A DNA stretch of 64,000 nt from Bradyrhizobium sp. Gha. Lineage in GTDB: Bacteria; Pseudomonadota; Alphaproteobacteria; Rhizobiales; Xanthobacteraceae. The DNA is taken from NCBI RefSeq assembly GCF_900113735.1, contig NZ_FOQM01000001.1, positions 310,001 through 374,000 of the forward strand. The letters run 5' to 3'. Below, piece after piece: positions 1-8,862 of the stretch (position 1 is the first letter of the stretch; every line of letters begins with the position of its first letter). The translations under genes and the position numbers were made by a program. A model generated the notes under the pieces. It was not told where the DNA came from and did no database searches. It saw only the letters and a list, made by a program, of their open reading frames with translations.

Positions 1-54
1 GCGAAGCCCCGAGCGCACGACTTCATGATCATCCGCAATCAAGATGCGTTTCAC
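1..54 (-). CDS. response regulator receiver domain, 5' end only (runs off left edge)
   Basis: Reading leftward from a GTG at 54, the sequence gives VKRILIADDHEVVRSGLR, the first strand and acidic pair of a CheY-like receiver domain. It is nearly identical to the start of the next regulator (MKRFLIADDHEAVRSGLR), so this is probably a second NarL/FixJ-type response regulator in tandem. Only 18 codons are inside the window. The output domain and phosphorylation site cannot be seen, and the GTG start is the only in-frame start adjacent to the conserved motif. Confidence 0.75.
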   Translation of the reverse strand, partial: MKRILIADDHEVVRSGLR

Positions 55-227
55 GGGCGTCGTTCTCGCTTTTCCGGCCGAAATCGGCCGGATGACCGGC
101 ATCTGCAAAGTCGAACGATCCTATCGGCCGCAGGCCGTCGAGTTATCCTGCAAAACCCTGAGATGCCTCCCGCGAATGTACTCAGGTGTCGCGCCCGCCG
201 GTGACATCTCATGGGGGGAATACCCCC

Positions 228-857
228 TCATGCCTCGACGAGCCGCGCCCGCACGGCGTATCGGACCAGGCCGGCGGTTGAATTCACGTCCAGCTTTCTC
301 ATGGCCGCCGCCCGATGTGCCTCTGTCGTCTTGACGCTGAGGTTGAGGATCGCGCTGATGCCCTTGTTGCTGTAACCTTCGGCAACAAGCTTGACGACGA
401 GTTGCTCGCGCGGAGTGAGCCCGCAATGCTTGTCGGTATCGCCACACGACGCGAGGTTGGCTCCATTCAGGCAGCCCACGCTACAAAACCGCCTGTGCAT
501 CAGAAGCGATTCGACGGCGGCCAACAGCATTCTGTTCGCATCCGATTTAACCAGGAACGCGCGTGCGCCTGCCTCAAATGCCTGTTCTGCAAGGAGACCG
601 GAATTGTGCACCGTGAAAATCAAGACTTCCGTCTGCAGCGGGTATTCTCTGATCCGCCTTGCAACCTCCACTCCGGTCATTCGCGGCATTGAGAAATCTA
701 CGATGGCGACGTGCGGCTGACTTTCGATTGCCGCGCTCAACGCCTTGCTGCCGTCGCTCACCTCGGCGACCACTTCCCAGTCCGTTCGCTGTTCGAGCAC
801 CGCGCGCAAGCCCGACCGCACTGCTTCGTGATCATCAGCGATAAGAAAGCGCTTCAT
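228..857 (-). CDS. NarL/LuxR-family response regulator
   Basis: A 209-residue two-component response regulator. The N-terminal receiver has the acidic pair D8-D9, the phospho-acceptor D54 (in VDFSMPRMTG), switch T82 and K104. The C-terminal LuxR/GerE helix-turn-helix lies at about 148-200 (LTPREQLVVKLVAEGYSNKG). I chose the ATG at 857 because GGAG sits 9 bases upstream and the receiver domain begins there; an in-frame ATG at 878 adds seven residues without a good ribosome site. A kinase of the matching NarX/HisKA_3 type lies directly upstream on the same strand, 89 bases away, so the two are the likely pair. The signal and regulon are unknown. The cysteine-rich linker after residue 110 is unusual. 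Confidence 0.88.
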   Translation of the reverse strand: MKRFLIADDHEAVRSGLRAVLEQRTDWEVVAEVSDGSKALSAAIESQPHVAIVDFSMPRMTGVEVARRIREYPLQTEVLIFTVHNSGLLAEQAFEAGARAFLVKSDANRMLLAAVESLLMHRRFCSVGCLNGANLASCGDTDKHCGLTPREQLVVKLVAEGYSNKGISAILNLSVKTTEAHRAAAMRKLDVNSTAGLVRYAVRARLVEA

Positions 858-946
858 GGCAGAGCACTCCAAGGTCATTCACGCGCCGGCTCGGCTTGAA
901 ACGATGCCGTTCTCACCTGCCGTCGGTGCTCAGTGTTCTTCTTTCC

Positions 947-2152
947 TCATTGTGTTCTTGTGGACCCTCGCATGACGGGGCTGGCCTTTCGCGAGTTACG
1001 GCCGTTCATGGTCAGGCCATGCGGAATGACCGCGCAAAGCATCGTGCCGGAGCGCCGAGCTGTCGGATCGGAGCAAATCTCGAGCGAACCTCCGATCTGC
1101 TCAAGTCGCGCCCTCATCGCGGGAATTCCAACGCCCATCGATATCGTCTTCGCACCTTGCTTGACGTGGTCGGCTCGAAGCCCGCGCCCATTATCGCTGA
1201 CCGTCAGCCTAAGTCCACTCTCGACCACATCCAGGACGATCCTCACTTCGGTCGCCTTGGCATGACGGAACACGTTCGTAAGGGCTTCCTGAACGACACG
1301 CAGTATTGCGCGCTGCTTTTCGTAAGGCAGCCGATCGACGTCTGGCGCGATTCTCGTCGTGACCCGCAGCGACGTACGCGACGCGAAACCGTCTGCGTAA
1401 CGCTCGATCGTCGCCTTCAGCCTGTCGAGCGTCAGATTCTGTGGATGCAGCAGATAGGCAAAAGCGCGAATTTCCCTGAGGGCTTCATCAATAGACGCGT
1501 CGATCTCCTCGCAAAGCCGCTCAGCCTCGACCGGATCGCCCATGCACCGCCGGATCCGCATCAGGCCGAGGCTCGCCGCGATCAAATGCTGGCATGTCGA
1601 ATCGTGCAGATCGGAAGCAATCCGCTGCTGGATCTCCTCCTGAATGGACGCCAAATTGAAACACGACTGCGCGCCGTCCACGCCTCCGTCCGCGATTCCG
1701 AAAGCACCATTGTGCACGACGCGATGGCTGCCGACCAGCCGGACCACGGCTCCCCCGACCAGCGGATCCGCGACCGGAACGATGGTTGTCTCCATGTTCT
1801 GCCGCTGACCGCCCAATGCAAGGCGATGACAAATCCTGACCTCTGTTCCTTCTGCGAGACAGGCACGAAGGGCATTGCAAATCGCTTTGGCGTCCTCCTT
1901 GCCGAGGCAGTCGGAGACGCCCACCTCCCGGATGGCTTCCGACGCAATGCCGAGATGAGCCTCAAACGCCGGATTGATCCCCTCATACACGAACAGGCCT
2001 CCGGGCGACGGACGCACTACGAAGAGAAGATCGGCTGAGGACATCCAGTACAGACGCTCGGTGGTCTGTTCCGATCCAAACCGCAGCCACTCGCCGACAC
2101 TTGAACGATCCAACTCGCCGGAGGAAGAGCTATGTGGGTTCACGGTAGGCAC
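947..2152 (-). CDS. PAS domain sensor histidine kinase (HisKA_3 type)
   Basis: A cytoplasmic-looking histidine kinase of 401 residues with no clear membrane helix. Residues about 30-160 look like a PAS sensor (LYWMSSADLLFVVRPSPGG). A HisKA_3 dimerisation/phosphoacceptor box follows (RIASDLHDSTCQHL, His in DLHD). The HATPase domain has an N box (EALTNVFRHAK), a G1 box (DNGRGL) and GVGIPAMRARL. HisKA_3 kinases pair with NarL-type regulators such as the one immediately downstream. A soluble PAS sensor fits an intracellular redox, oxygen or metabolite signal, but I see no heme- or flavin-specific residues to decide. The C-terminal 25 residues are a basic tail outside the kinase fold. Confidence 0.88.
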   Translation of the reverse strand: MPTVNPHSSSSGELDRSSVGEWLRFGSEQTTERLYWMSSADLLFVVRPSPGGLFVYEGINPAFEAHLGIASEAIREVGVSDCLGKEDAKAICNALRACLAEGTEVRICHRLALGGQRQNMETTIVPVADPLVGGAVVRLVGSHRVVHNGAFGIADGGVDGAQSCFNLASIQEEIQQRIASDLHDSTCQHLIAASLGLMRIRRCMGDPVEAERLCEEIDASIDEALREIRAFAYLLHPQNLTLDRLKATIERYADGFASRTSLRVTTRIAPDVDRLPYEKQRAILRVVQEALTNVFRHAKATEVRIVLDVVESGLRLTVSDNGRGLRADHVKQGAKTISMGVGIPAMRARLEQIGGSLEICSDPTARRSGTMLCAVIPHGLTMNGRNSRKASPVMRGSTRTQ

Positions 2153-2486
2153 TCACTTCTCCAGTGACGCCCGACACTGAATCTCAATATCGAGAGTCTC
2201 CTACCTCCCCAATCGGCGAGGCGATGCGCGTGTTGCCGTGGGGCACACCCACTATACACCGTCAGGTTGCGGACACCAATAAGCAGCATTGCTGCCGGAT
2301 CGAGTTCTCGAACCTGTGAGTTGAACTTCGGCAGGGACGACTATGCAGATTGTGCCAGACCGTCCGGCAGTGAAGTTCAAATACGAGTCCGGATCCTGCT
2401 TCCATCCGGTTGCGTCGAACTCGGGAGAAGGGCCGAAGCGGCGCCCGGCCGTGACATGCCGGTCGCGACCGCCGCATTCGGGCCGC
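2153..2486. promoter_or_regulatory. non-coding gap upstream of the kinase gene, with one inverted repeat
   Basis: No convincing gene is visible. The gap carries the promoter of the kinase gene (minus strand) and the 3' flank of the arginine deiminase gene. A 9-base inverted repeat, TTGAACTTC at 2321-2329 and GAAGTTCAA at 2372-2380, brackets 42 bases. It could be a regulator site or a long hairpin; it lacks a T-tract typical of terminators. Confidence 0.35.
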
Positions 2487-3749
2487 CTAGTAATCCACCG
2501 CGTCCCTGGTGATCGGACAGGTCATGCAATGCCCCCCTCCGCGGCCCCGCCCCAGCTCGGCACCGACGATGGTGATGACCTCGATCCCCTCTTTGCGCAG
2601 CAGGGTGTTGGTATAGGTGTTGCGGTCATAGGCGAACACGACGCCTGGTGAGGCGCAAACCAGGTTAGCTCCGCTGTCCCACTGCGTTCGCTCGCGCATA
2701 TAGGCGTTTCCGCCGGTCTCGACGACGCGCAACTTCTTCAGGCCAAGAGCTCCAGCAACGACATCCACGAACGGCATTTCATCCTTGCGCAGCTCGAGGC
2801 CGGCCGAATTGTCGGCGGGCCGGTAGGAAAATGCCGTGATGTTGTTGACGATGTCGGGGTAGAGCAGGACGCAATCCCGATCGGCGAATGTGAACACCGT
2901 ATCGAGATGCATCGCAGCGCGAAGCTTGGGCATCGCGGCCACGATCACCCGCTCGGCCGCTTTTTTCCTGAACAAGGCCGCGGCAACCTGGCTGATCGCC
3001 TGTCGCGATGTGCGCTCGCTCAACCCGATCAGGACATTACCCTTGCCGATCGGCATCACATCGCCGCCTTCCAGTGTCGCGAGACCATGGTCCCGAGTCG
3101 GATCCCCCCACCACACATTGACCTTGCCAGCAAACTCCGGATGGAACATGTAGATGGCCGTGGCAAGAATCGGCTCTTCGTGCCGCGCCGGCCAATAGAG
3201 CGAATTCAGCGTGACCCCGCCGTAGATCCAGCATGTCGTGTCCCGCGTATAAAGCGTGTTGGGGAGTGGCGGCAGCAGATACTCGGTCATCCCCGCGGCC
3301 TGGCGGACCAGCTTCAGCATCTCGCCGCCGTGAGCTTCCGGGAAGTCATGGGTCGAAACGCCCCCAATCAGCGTTTCGGCCAGATCGCGCGGTTTGAGGC
3401 TCTCGAGGTAACCCCGCAGTTCGTCGACGAGGCCAAGACCGACCTGATCCGGGACCACCTGGTTGTCGAGGATCCACTTCCTCGCCTCGGGGATCGCGAC
3501 CGTCTCTGCCAGCAGGTTGTGCATCTCGACCACATCAATGCCGCGGTCGCGCATCTTCTGCACGAAGTCGAAGTGATCACGCTTCGCGTTTTCCACCCAC
3601 AGCACGTCGTCAAACAGCAGGGTATCGCAATTCGACGGCGTGAGGCGCTGATGGGCGCGGCCGGGCGAGCAGACCATCACCTTCCTCAGCTGCCCGACCT
3701 CTGAATGGACACCAAGGGGCATCGAGGCGTCCGATGTCTGCTTTGCCAT
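2487..3749 (-). CDS. arcA: arginine deiminase
   Basis: Hydrolyses L-arginine to citrulline and ammonia in the cytoplasm, the first step of the arginine deiminase pathway. The 420-residue length fits the family. Visible family features include the N-terminal substrate loop ([19 protein letters not shown]), the FDD motif, [13 protein letters not shown], the EGGDVMPIG catalytic segment, the HLDTVFTF segment and the terminal [10 protein letters not shown] with the nucleophilic cysteine C408. It lies 24 bases downstream of an ArcD-like antiporter on the same strand, forming an arcD-arcA pair. Ornithine carbamoyltransferase (arcB) and carbamate kinase (arcC) are not in the window, so ATP yield through this pathway cannot be inferred. 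The system could serve acid resistance, arginine turnover or citrulline/arginine exchange. Confidence 0.95.
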   Translation of the reverse strand: MAKQTSDASMPLGVHSEVGQLRKVMVCSPGRAHQRLTPSNCDTLLFDDVLWVENAKRDHFDFVQKMRDRGIDVVEMHNLLAETVAIPEARKWILDNQVVPDQVGLGLVDELRGYLESLKPRDLAETLIGGVSTHDFPEAHGGEMLKLVRQAAGMTEYLLPPLPNTLYTRDTTCWIYGGVTLNSLYWPARHEEPILATAIYMFHPEFAGKVNVWWGDPTRDHGLATLEGGDVMPIGKGNVLIGLSERTSRQAISQVAAALFRKKAAERVIVAAMPKLRAAMHLDTVFTFADRDCVLLYPDIVNNITAFSYRPADNSAGLELRKDEMPFVDVVAGALGLKKLRVVETGGNAYMRERTQWDSGANLVCASPGVVFAYDRNTYTNTLLRKEGIEVITIVGAELGRGRGGGHCMTCPITRDAVDY

Positions 3750-3773
3750 GGGGTTCTCCCGGATGTTGCCTGC

Positions 3774-5207
3774 CTAAATGGTGATGTAGCCGGTGGCCAA
3801 TCCGTGGATCCCGACAGCAGCGCCGACCGCGACAACGATGAAGATGCCCCACTCGACGGCAGTAAAGACCCTCGCCTTCTGTTCGAGGCGCGCCCAAAAA
3901 TACAACGCCGTACCAGGGGCATATAGAATTGCTGCCAACAGCAGATACTTCATTCCGGCCGCATAGATCAGGAACAGCGTGTAGATGACCGCGATGCCCG
4001 TGAAGATCATGTCGCGCCTGCGCTGGTCAGGGCGCTTCTCATAGGTCTCGCCCCGTCTGACCAGCAGCAGCCCGTAGGCAGCGACCAGGAAAAACGGAAT
4101 GAGGTTCATGACGCTCGTCAAATTGAGCATCAGCGCAAAGGCATCGCGCGACCAATACGTGCTGATGACGAAAAGCTGAACGATCACGTTCGTCAGCCAC
4201 AGCGCCGCAGCGGGGACCTTGTTCGCGTTCTCGGTACCAAACAAGGCCGGCATGTCCCTGGTGCGGCCGGCCGCCGAGAGCACCTCGGCACAAATGAGGG
4301 ACCAGGCAAGATAGGCTCCGAGCACCGAGACAAGCAGTCCGATGCTGACGAAGACGGCGCCCCAGTGCCCGACCACCGTCTCGAGCACCGTCGCCATGGA
4401 CGGCTGTCGCATGCCGGCGATTTCCGCGCGGGGAAGAACCGCATAGGGCAGCATGGTGACGAGGACCATGAGACTTGTCACGATCACAAAGCCCAAGATC
4501 GTCGCAGCGCCAACATGGGACCGTTCCCTGGCGTAGCGTGAATAGACGCTGGCGCCCTCGATTCCGAGAAACACGAACACTGTCACCAGCATGGTGGCGC
4601 GGATCTGGTCGAAGAGACTCTTGTCCGGCATGCCTTCTCCGCCCCAGAAATTGGCGCGGAACATGTCACCCTTGAACGCGAACGCGAGAATGAGGATGAA
4701 GATCAGGATCGGCACGATCTTCGCAACGGTGACGATGGTGTTGATCGCCGCGGCCTGCTGCACGCCGCGCAGGATCATGAAGTGAAATAGCCAGATCCCG
4801 ACCGACGCAACGATGATCGCCGCGATCGTATTTCCGTCACCGAACACAGGAAAGAACGCGCCCAGTGTCGACTTGATCAGGACCCAATAGGATACGTTGC
4901 CTATGCAGCTTCCTGTCCAGTAACCAAGCACGGACAGGAATCCCGGATAGTCGCCAAATCCTTGCTTCGCGTAGGCATAAACACCGGCATCGAGGTCGGG
5001 CTTCCGTTCGGCGAGCGACTGGAAGACCCGCGCCATTGTGTACATGCCCCCGCCGGCGATGCACCAGGCGAAGATGGCGCCGAACGGGCCCGTGGCGATT
5101 CCGAACGTGCGAGGCAGGGAGAAGATGCCCGACCCGACCATCGAGCCGACCACCATCGCAGTCAACGCAAACAGCGAGAGCTTCTGGATCGATGGCGTCC
5201 CCGTCAT
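3774..5207 (-). CDS. arcD: APC-family arginine/ornithine antiporter-like permease
   Basis: An integral membrane amino-acid permease of about 478 residues with roughly 12-13 hydrophobic helices. The first helix has the APC glycine-rich substrate motif VGSMVGSGIFSLP. Adjacency to arginine deiminase (24 bases downstream) makes arginine/ornithine or arginine/citrulline exchange the likely role. I chose the ATG at 5207, which has AGG 8 bases upstream and gives MTGTPSIQKLSLFALTAMVV; a longer reading from 5273 adds a basic segment with no helix. A second permease with about half its residues identical lies at 7394-8833. Substrate is inferred from context only, so another basic amino acid is possible. 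Confidence 0.85.
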   Translation of the reverse strand: MTGTPSIQKLSLFALTAMVVGSMVGSGIFSLPRTFGIATGPFGAIFAWCIAGGGMYTMARVFQSLAERKPDLDAGVYAYAKQGFGDYPGFLSVLGYWTGSCIGNVSYWVLIKSTLGAFFPVFGDGNTIAAIIVASVGIWLFHFMILRGVQQAAAINTIVTVAKIVPILIFILILAFAFKGDMFRANFWGGEGMPDKSLFDQIRATMLVTVFVFLGIEGASVYSRYARERSHVGAATILGFVIVTSLMVLVTMLPYAVLPRAEIAGMRQPSMATVLETVVGHWGAVFVSIGLLVSVLGAYLAWSLICAEVLSAAGRTRDMPALFGTENANKVPAAALWLTNVIVQLFVISTYWSRDAFALMLNLTSVMNLIPFFLVAAYGLLLVRRGETYEKRPDQRRRDMIFTGIAVIYTLFLIYAAGMKYLLLAAILYAPGTALYFWARLEQKARVFTAVEWGIFIVVAVGAAVGIHGLATGYITI

Positions 5208-5541
5208 GTCAAGACCTCGCCGCACGAACGTGCGCAACATCCAGGCGACCGACTTGCCCGGCGAGTCCACCATGCGTCTTGGACGGAGCCCGGAATATCG
5301 GGTGAATACCTGGTCCAGGGTCGGGATTTCCCTCGCAGGAATCAGGCACTCAAGATGACGTTACAGGGCGTACGCGAGGGTCAAGAATAGGTGCCCCTGG
5401 TAGCTTCCCGGAGGCCACGATCCGGAACATTCATCCCTACGCCTGAGGGTTTTCTCCGATGCCAAGCCGGCACTTCGCCGGCTAATCTTTGGCCGCGCGT
5501 CCCCGCAAGCGCCGGGGAACTCGATCAAGCAGGAGGTTTCC
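5208..5541. promoter_or_regulatory. divergent promoter region between permease and DUF1269 gene, with a leader stem-loop
   Basis: No gene seen. It must hold promoters for both flanking genes. A GGAAC at 5424-5428 looks like a sigma-EcfG -35 element facing the DUF1269 gene, but no CGTT stands at the required 16-17 base spacing, so I do not call it. A perfect 7-bp stem with a 5-base loop (AGCCGGC-ACTTC-GCCGGCT, 5465-5483) and a weaker CCCCG/CGGGG stem follow in the presumed leader of the downstream gene. Confidence 0.4.
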
Positions 5542-6048
5542 ATGTCCGATCTCGTCGCGATCGTATATCCGTCCGAAGCGAAGGCCGAGGAGGTACGTCA
5601 TCGCCTCCTCAAATTGCAGAAAGAGTATCTGATCACGATCAGCGACGCAGTGATCGCCGTGAAAACGGAATCCGGCAGCATCAAGCTCAATCAACTCGTC
5701 AACACGACGGCGATGGGCGCGATGACCGGAAGCTTCTGGGGTCTCCTGATCGGCGTGATTTTCCTCAATCCGATCCTCGGTGTCGCAGTCGGCGCAGCAT
5801 CCGGCGCACTCGGCGGTGCGCTGTCCGATTTCGGCATCGACGACACCTTCATGAAAGAGCTGTCTGGCTCACTCCACGCCGGCAACGCGGCCCTGTTCGT
5901 CCTGATCAAGAACATGACGGCGGACAAGGTCCTGAAGGAAATCAAGGACGCCGGCGGGACGGTGCTGAAGACGTCGCTGGACGACGCCAAGGAGAAGACC
6001 CTGCGCGACGCGCTCGCAAGCGCCGCCGCGGAGCGGCCAGCGGCCTGA
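5542..6048 (+). CDS. DUF1269 family membrane protein
   Basis: A 168-residue protein of the DUF1269 type. A soluble N-terminal part (MSDLVAIVYPSEAKAEEV) is followed by a glycine-rich hydrophobic hairpin at about 54-100 (FWGLLIGVIFLNPILGV, then AVGAASGALGGALSDFGI) and a C-terminal soluble domain. The glycine-zipper-like hairpin suggests membrane association. The start is firm, with AGGAGG 7 bases upstream of the ATG. The gene is monocistronic, closed by a hairpin that overlaps its stop codon. Members often sit among general stress genes and are otherwise uncharacterised, so I give no biochemical role. Confidence 0.85.
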   Translation: MSDLVAIVYPSEAKAEEVRHRLLKLQKEYLITISDAVIAVKTESGSIKLNQLVNTTAMGAMTGSFWGLLIGVIFLNPILGVAVGAASGALGGALSDFGIDDTFMKELSGSLHAGNAALFVLIKNMTADKVLKEIKDAGGTVLKTSLDDAKEKTLRDALASAAAERPAA

Positions 6049-6060
6049 ACGGCCGCTTTT
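6039..6060 (+). terminator. rho-independent terminator of the DUF1269 gene
   Basis: A 7-bp perfect stem AGCGGCC/GGCCGCT with loop TGAAC, followed by TTT. The loop contains the stop codon of the upstream gene. It separates that gene from the convergent Bax-inhibitor gene that ends at 6067. Confidence 0.75.
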
Positions 6061-6066
6061 GGCCTT

Positions 6067-6780
6067 TCAGCGCCGGCCGCCGAACAGGCGTAGCAGCATC
6101 ATGAACAGGTTGATGAAGTTGAGATAGAGCGACAGCGCCGAAATCACGGACTTGCGGCCCGCCGAGGTTTCATCGTCCCTGGCATCGTACATCGCCTTGA
6201 TCCGCTGCGTGTCATATGCCGTAAGCCCGGCGAAGACGCCGACGCCTACGACCGAGATCAGCCAATCGAGTCCGGTCGACTGCAGGAAGAGGTTCACCAG
6301 GCTGGCGATGATGACGCCAATGAGCCCCATGAATAGGAATGTGCCGAGGCCGGAGAGGTCGCGCTTTGTCGTGTAGCCAAAGACACTGAGCCCTCCGAAC
6401 GTCGCCGCAGAGATGAAGAATACGCGGGTGATCGAAGCATTCGTGTAGATGTGGAACAAGGTCGAGAGCGAGACGCCGACCAGCGCCGCATAGACGAAGA
6501 ACAGCAGGCGCGCCGTGGACACCGAAAGCGTATTGATGCGCGCGCTGACGAAGAACACCAGCGCCAACGGCGCCAGGATAAAGACCCACATCAATGGATT
6601 CTGCAGCAGAGCCGGTCCGGTGAGCTGGTAGGTCAACCACGCGGCGATAGCGGTGAGACCGACACCCGCAGCCATGTAGTTGTAGATGCGCATCATGTAA
6701 TTGCGCAATCCGGCGTCGATCGCAATCGCGCCGTCATCGACCGCGCCGGAATTCGAAAGGTTCTGATCAAAGTTTGACAT
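6067..6780 (-). CDS. Bax inhibitor-1 / YccA family membrane protein
   Basis: An integral membrane protein of 237 residues with about seven hydrophobic helices. It has the BI-1/TMBIM pattern: NYMAAGVGLTAIAAW in the first helix, FFISAATFGGLSVFGY mid-protein, and a C-terminal GLTAYDTQRIKAMYD followed by LSLYLNFINLFMMLLRLFG. The conserved acidic residues of the late helices, linked in the family to pH-gated calcium leak, are present around YDTQ and YDARDDE. The start at 6780 has AGGAGGAGG 7 bases upstream. It is monocistronic and convergent with the DUF1269 gene. Function in bacteria is mostly unproven; FtsH-associated quality control (as for YccA) is a family-level possibility. Confidence 0.9.
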   Translation of the reverse strand: MSNFDQNLSNSGAVDDGAIAIDAGLRNYMMRIYNYMAAGVGLTAIAAWLTYQLTGPALLQNPLMWVFILAPLALVFFVSARINTLSVSTARLLFFVYAALVGVSLSTLFHIYTNASITRVFFISAATFGGLSVFGYTTKRDLSGLGTFLFMGLIGVIIASLVNLFLQSTGLDWLISVVGVGVFAGLTAYDTQRIKAMYDARDDETSAGRKSVISALSLYLNFINLFMMLLRLFGGRR

Positions 6781-7018
6781 CGCGTGCCTCCTCCTGAATT
6801 CGCGGACCTCGGCCACACTACCTCCCAGGCCGAGCGGCGACATCGGACAATCACCCGAATGCCGGTGGCGAAAACCACGTAGGCGGCTGCAACTGCCCGT
6901 ACCCGACCGATCCCGCTCATTACGAACGCAATCTGGCGCCGCTTCTCATCCCTTTGGAGTAGAGCTCTTACGGCTTTGTCACTTCGAAGCTGGCCGTGAT
7001 CCGTCTTAATCCCGCGGC

Positions 7019-7330
7019 ATGCGTTTCTTCTTCCATATCGTCGACAAATACGGTCTGTCGCCCGATGAGATCGGCTGTGAACACGCCAATCAGGATGCAG
7101 CGGTTCTGCATGCACGATGCATTGCAGCCGAACTCGCGAAGGCCGGAGAATTCTGCCGTTCCAGCATCGTGTTTCTGGCTACCGTTCCGGGCCTTCAGCC
7201 GGTCCCGAGCAAGGTGCCAGCCCTGCCCTGCACTCCTGAATTCGATGCACCGGCGGCCCGCGCCGGCCAATTTCCTGCCCATCGTCCCTACAGAGAATCC
7301 CTGATGGGCGAGACGGAGAGTTGTCTCTAA
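7019..7330 (+). CDS. DUF6894-like small protein
   Basis: The first 50 residues (MRFFFHIVDKYGLSPDEIG, then an alanine-rich helix) fit the short DUF6894 family common in rhizobia, whose members begin with MPRYFFHV and a D-x-x-G turn. The remaining 50 residues do not resemble the usual ending and may be a divergent tail or the product of decay. No good ribosome-binding site is visible, and an unrelated 139-codon opening on the other strand covers the same DNA. It lies 63 bases upstream of the permease gene at 7394. Function unknown. Confidence 0.5.
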   Translation: MRFFFHIVDKYGLSPDEIGCEHANQDAAVLHARCIAAELAKAGEFCRSSIVFLATVPGLQPVPSKVPALPCTPEFDAPAARAGQFPAHRPYRESLMGETESCL

Positions 7331-7393
7331 GGTCTTCACGAGACTGGTCTGCACCAGGGCTCGCCCTATCTCGGCTTGGAAGGCCATCTCGTC

Positions 7394-8833
7394 ATGGCTC
7401 CGTTGTCAAACGAGACCGATCAGAAGCTCTCCCGCAAGGCGCTTATTGCGCTTGTGGTCGGGTCGATGATCGGCTCCGGCATCTTTGCATTACCCGCTGC
7501 TTTCGGACGCACCACGGGCGCGCTTGGCGCGATGATCGCCTGGACCATCGCAGGAACGGGCATGCTGATGCTGGCCTTCGTGTTCCAAGCTCTGTCACAC
7601 CGCAAACCAGAGCTGGATGCCGGCATCTATGCTTACGCCCGGGCCGGATTTGGTGACTATATCGGCTTTGCTTCGGCCGTGGGATACTGGATCGGCTGCT
7701 GCCTTGCCGATGTCGCCTGTCTCGTCCTGATCAAGGCGACGCTCGGGCAGTTCTTCGCTGTCTTCGGTGATGGCACGACGCCGGTGGCGATCGCTGCCGC
7801 GTCCGTTCTGCTCTGGGGAGTCCACATTCTATTGCTGCGCGGCATCAAGAGCGCTGCCGCGCTCAACACGATCGCGACCTACGCCAAGATCATCCCAATA
7901 CTCCTGTTCTTGGTCGCTGCCGTCCTGGCTTTTGACAGCAAGCTCTTCTTCGCGAATTTCTGGGGCACGAAGACGCCGGACGTTTCGAATGTGGCCGCTC
8001 AAGTTCGCGGCACGATGCTGCTGACCGTGTTCGTGTTCGTCGGCATCGAAGGCGCGAGCGTCTACTCCCGCTACGCCGAGCGCCGCACCGACATCGGATT
8101 CGCAACCCTTGCCGGGTTTCTGGCGGTTCTCAGCCTTCTGGTCCTCGTAACGCTGCTGTCCTACGGCGTGCTGCCGCGATCGGAACTGGCGAATCTCGCG
8201 ACGCCCTCGATGGCAGGCGTGATGGAATCGATGATAGGCCGCCCGGGCGGCGTTTTCGTCAGTGTGGCACTCCTGATCTCGATCCTCGGTAACTACCTGT
8301 CCTGGTCACTCCTGGCGGCCGAGATCCTGCATTCCGCGGCGATCCACCGCACCATGCCTTCGTTTCTCGCCACGGTGAATGCGTACAAAGTTCCCGCCGG
8401 TGCGTTATGGCTCACCAATTGCGTCATCCAAACCTTCCTTCTCGTCACTTGGTTTGCGGAATACGCATTCACGCTCGCCTTGAAGATGACGAGCGCCATG
8501 ACGCTGATCCCGTATTTCCTTGTTGCGGCCTACGGCTTGACGATCGCCTGGACCGGCGAGACCTATCGCGCTGGCGAGCGCGCACGCGTCGTCGACTGGG
8601 TCCGTTCGGCCATTGCGACGTTCTACGCGGCCACCATGGTCTACGCAGGAGGCTTGAAGTTTCTCCTGTTGTCGGCGATCCTCTATGCCCCAGGCACGCT
8701 GCTGTTCGTCCTCGCGAAGCGTGAGCGCAAGGAAGCGATCTTCAAGCGGTCCGAAGCTGTGTTTTTTGCAACGATCGTCATCGCCGCTTGCGCCGGAATC
8801 TCCGCTCTGCTCATCGGAGCTATCTCGATCTGA
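7394..8833 (+). CDS. APC-family amino acid permease, ArcD-like paralogue
   Basis: A 479-residue integral membrane transporter with the APC motif VGSMIGSGIFALP in helix 1 and about 12 helices. It matches the antiporter at 3774-5207 over its whole length, including LDAGIYAYARAGFGDY versus LDAGVYAYAKQGFGDY and IEGASVYSRYA in both. The two arose by duplication. This copy is not next to a catabolic gene, so its substrate (basic amino acid or its decarboxylated/deiminated product) is unknown. I chose the ATG at 7394, preceded by GGAAGG; a TTG at 7376 would add six residues. Confidence 0.85.
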   Translation: MAPLSNETDQKLSRKALIALVVGSMIGSGIFALPAAFGRTTGALGAMIAWTIAGTGMLMLAFVFQALSHRKPELDAGIYAYARAGFGDYIGFASAVGYWIGCCLADVACLVLIKATLGQFFAVFGDGTTPVAIAAASVLLWGVHILLLRGIKSAAALNTIATYAKIIPILLFLVAAVLAFDSKLFFANFWGTKTPDVSNVAAQVRGTMLLTVFVFVGIEGASVYSRYAERRTDIGFATLAGFLAVLSLLVLVTLLSYGVLPRSELANLATPSMAGVMESMIGRPGGVFVSVALLISILGNYLSWSLLAAEILHSAAIHRTMPSFLATVNAYKVPAGALWLTNCVIQTFLLVTWFAEYAFTLALKMTSAMTLIPYFLVAAYGLTIAWTGETYRAGERARVVDWVRSAIATFYAATMVYAGGLKFLLLSAILYAPGTLLFVLAKRERKEAIFKRSEAVFFATIVIAACAGISALLIGAISI

Positions 8834-8862
8834 GTCCTTGTCCTGGTCACATGGAGGCGAAT

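Noticed and set aside
213..230. GGGGG-AATA-CCCCC hairpin at the stop codon of the NarL-type regulator as a terminator.
   Set aside because: No T-tract follows on either strand; it may be a weak structure or a TACCCCC-type NarL heptamer, but evidence is too thin.
896..2038. A 380-codon plus-strand open frame opposite the histidine kinase gene.
   Set aside because: The kinase has all domain motifs on the other strand; this frame has no domain and no ribosome site.
5424..5451. EcfG promoter before the DUF1269 gene.
   Set aside because: GGAAC is present but the nearest GGTT lies 19 bases away, outside the 16-17 base spacing.
6968..7387. A 139-codon minus-strand open frame over the DUF6894-like gene.
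   Set aside because: No family resemblance; the plus-strand frame has a recognisable DUF6894 start.
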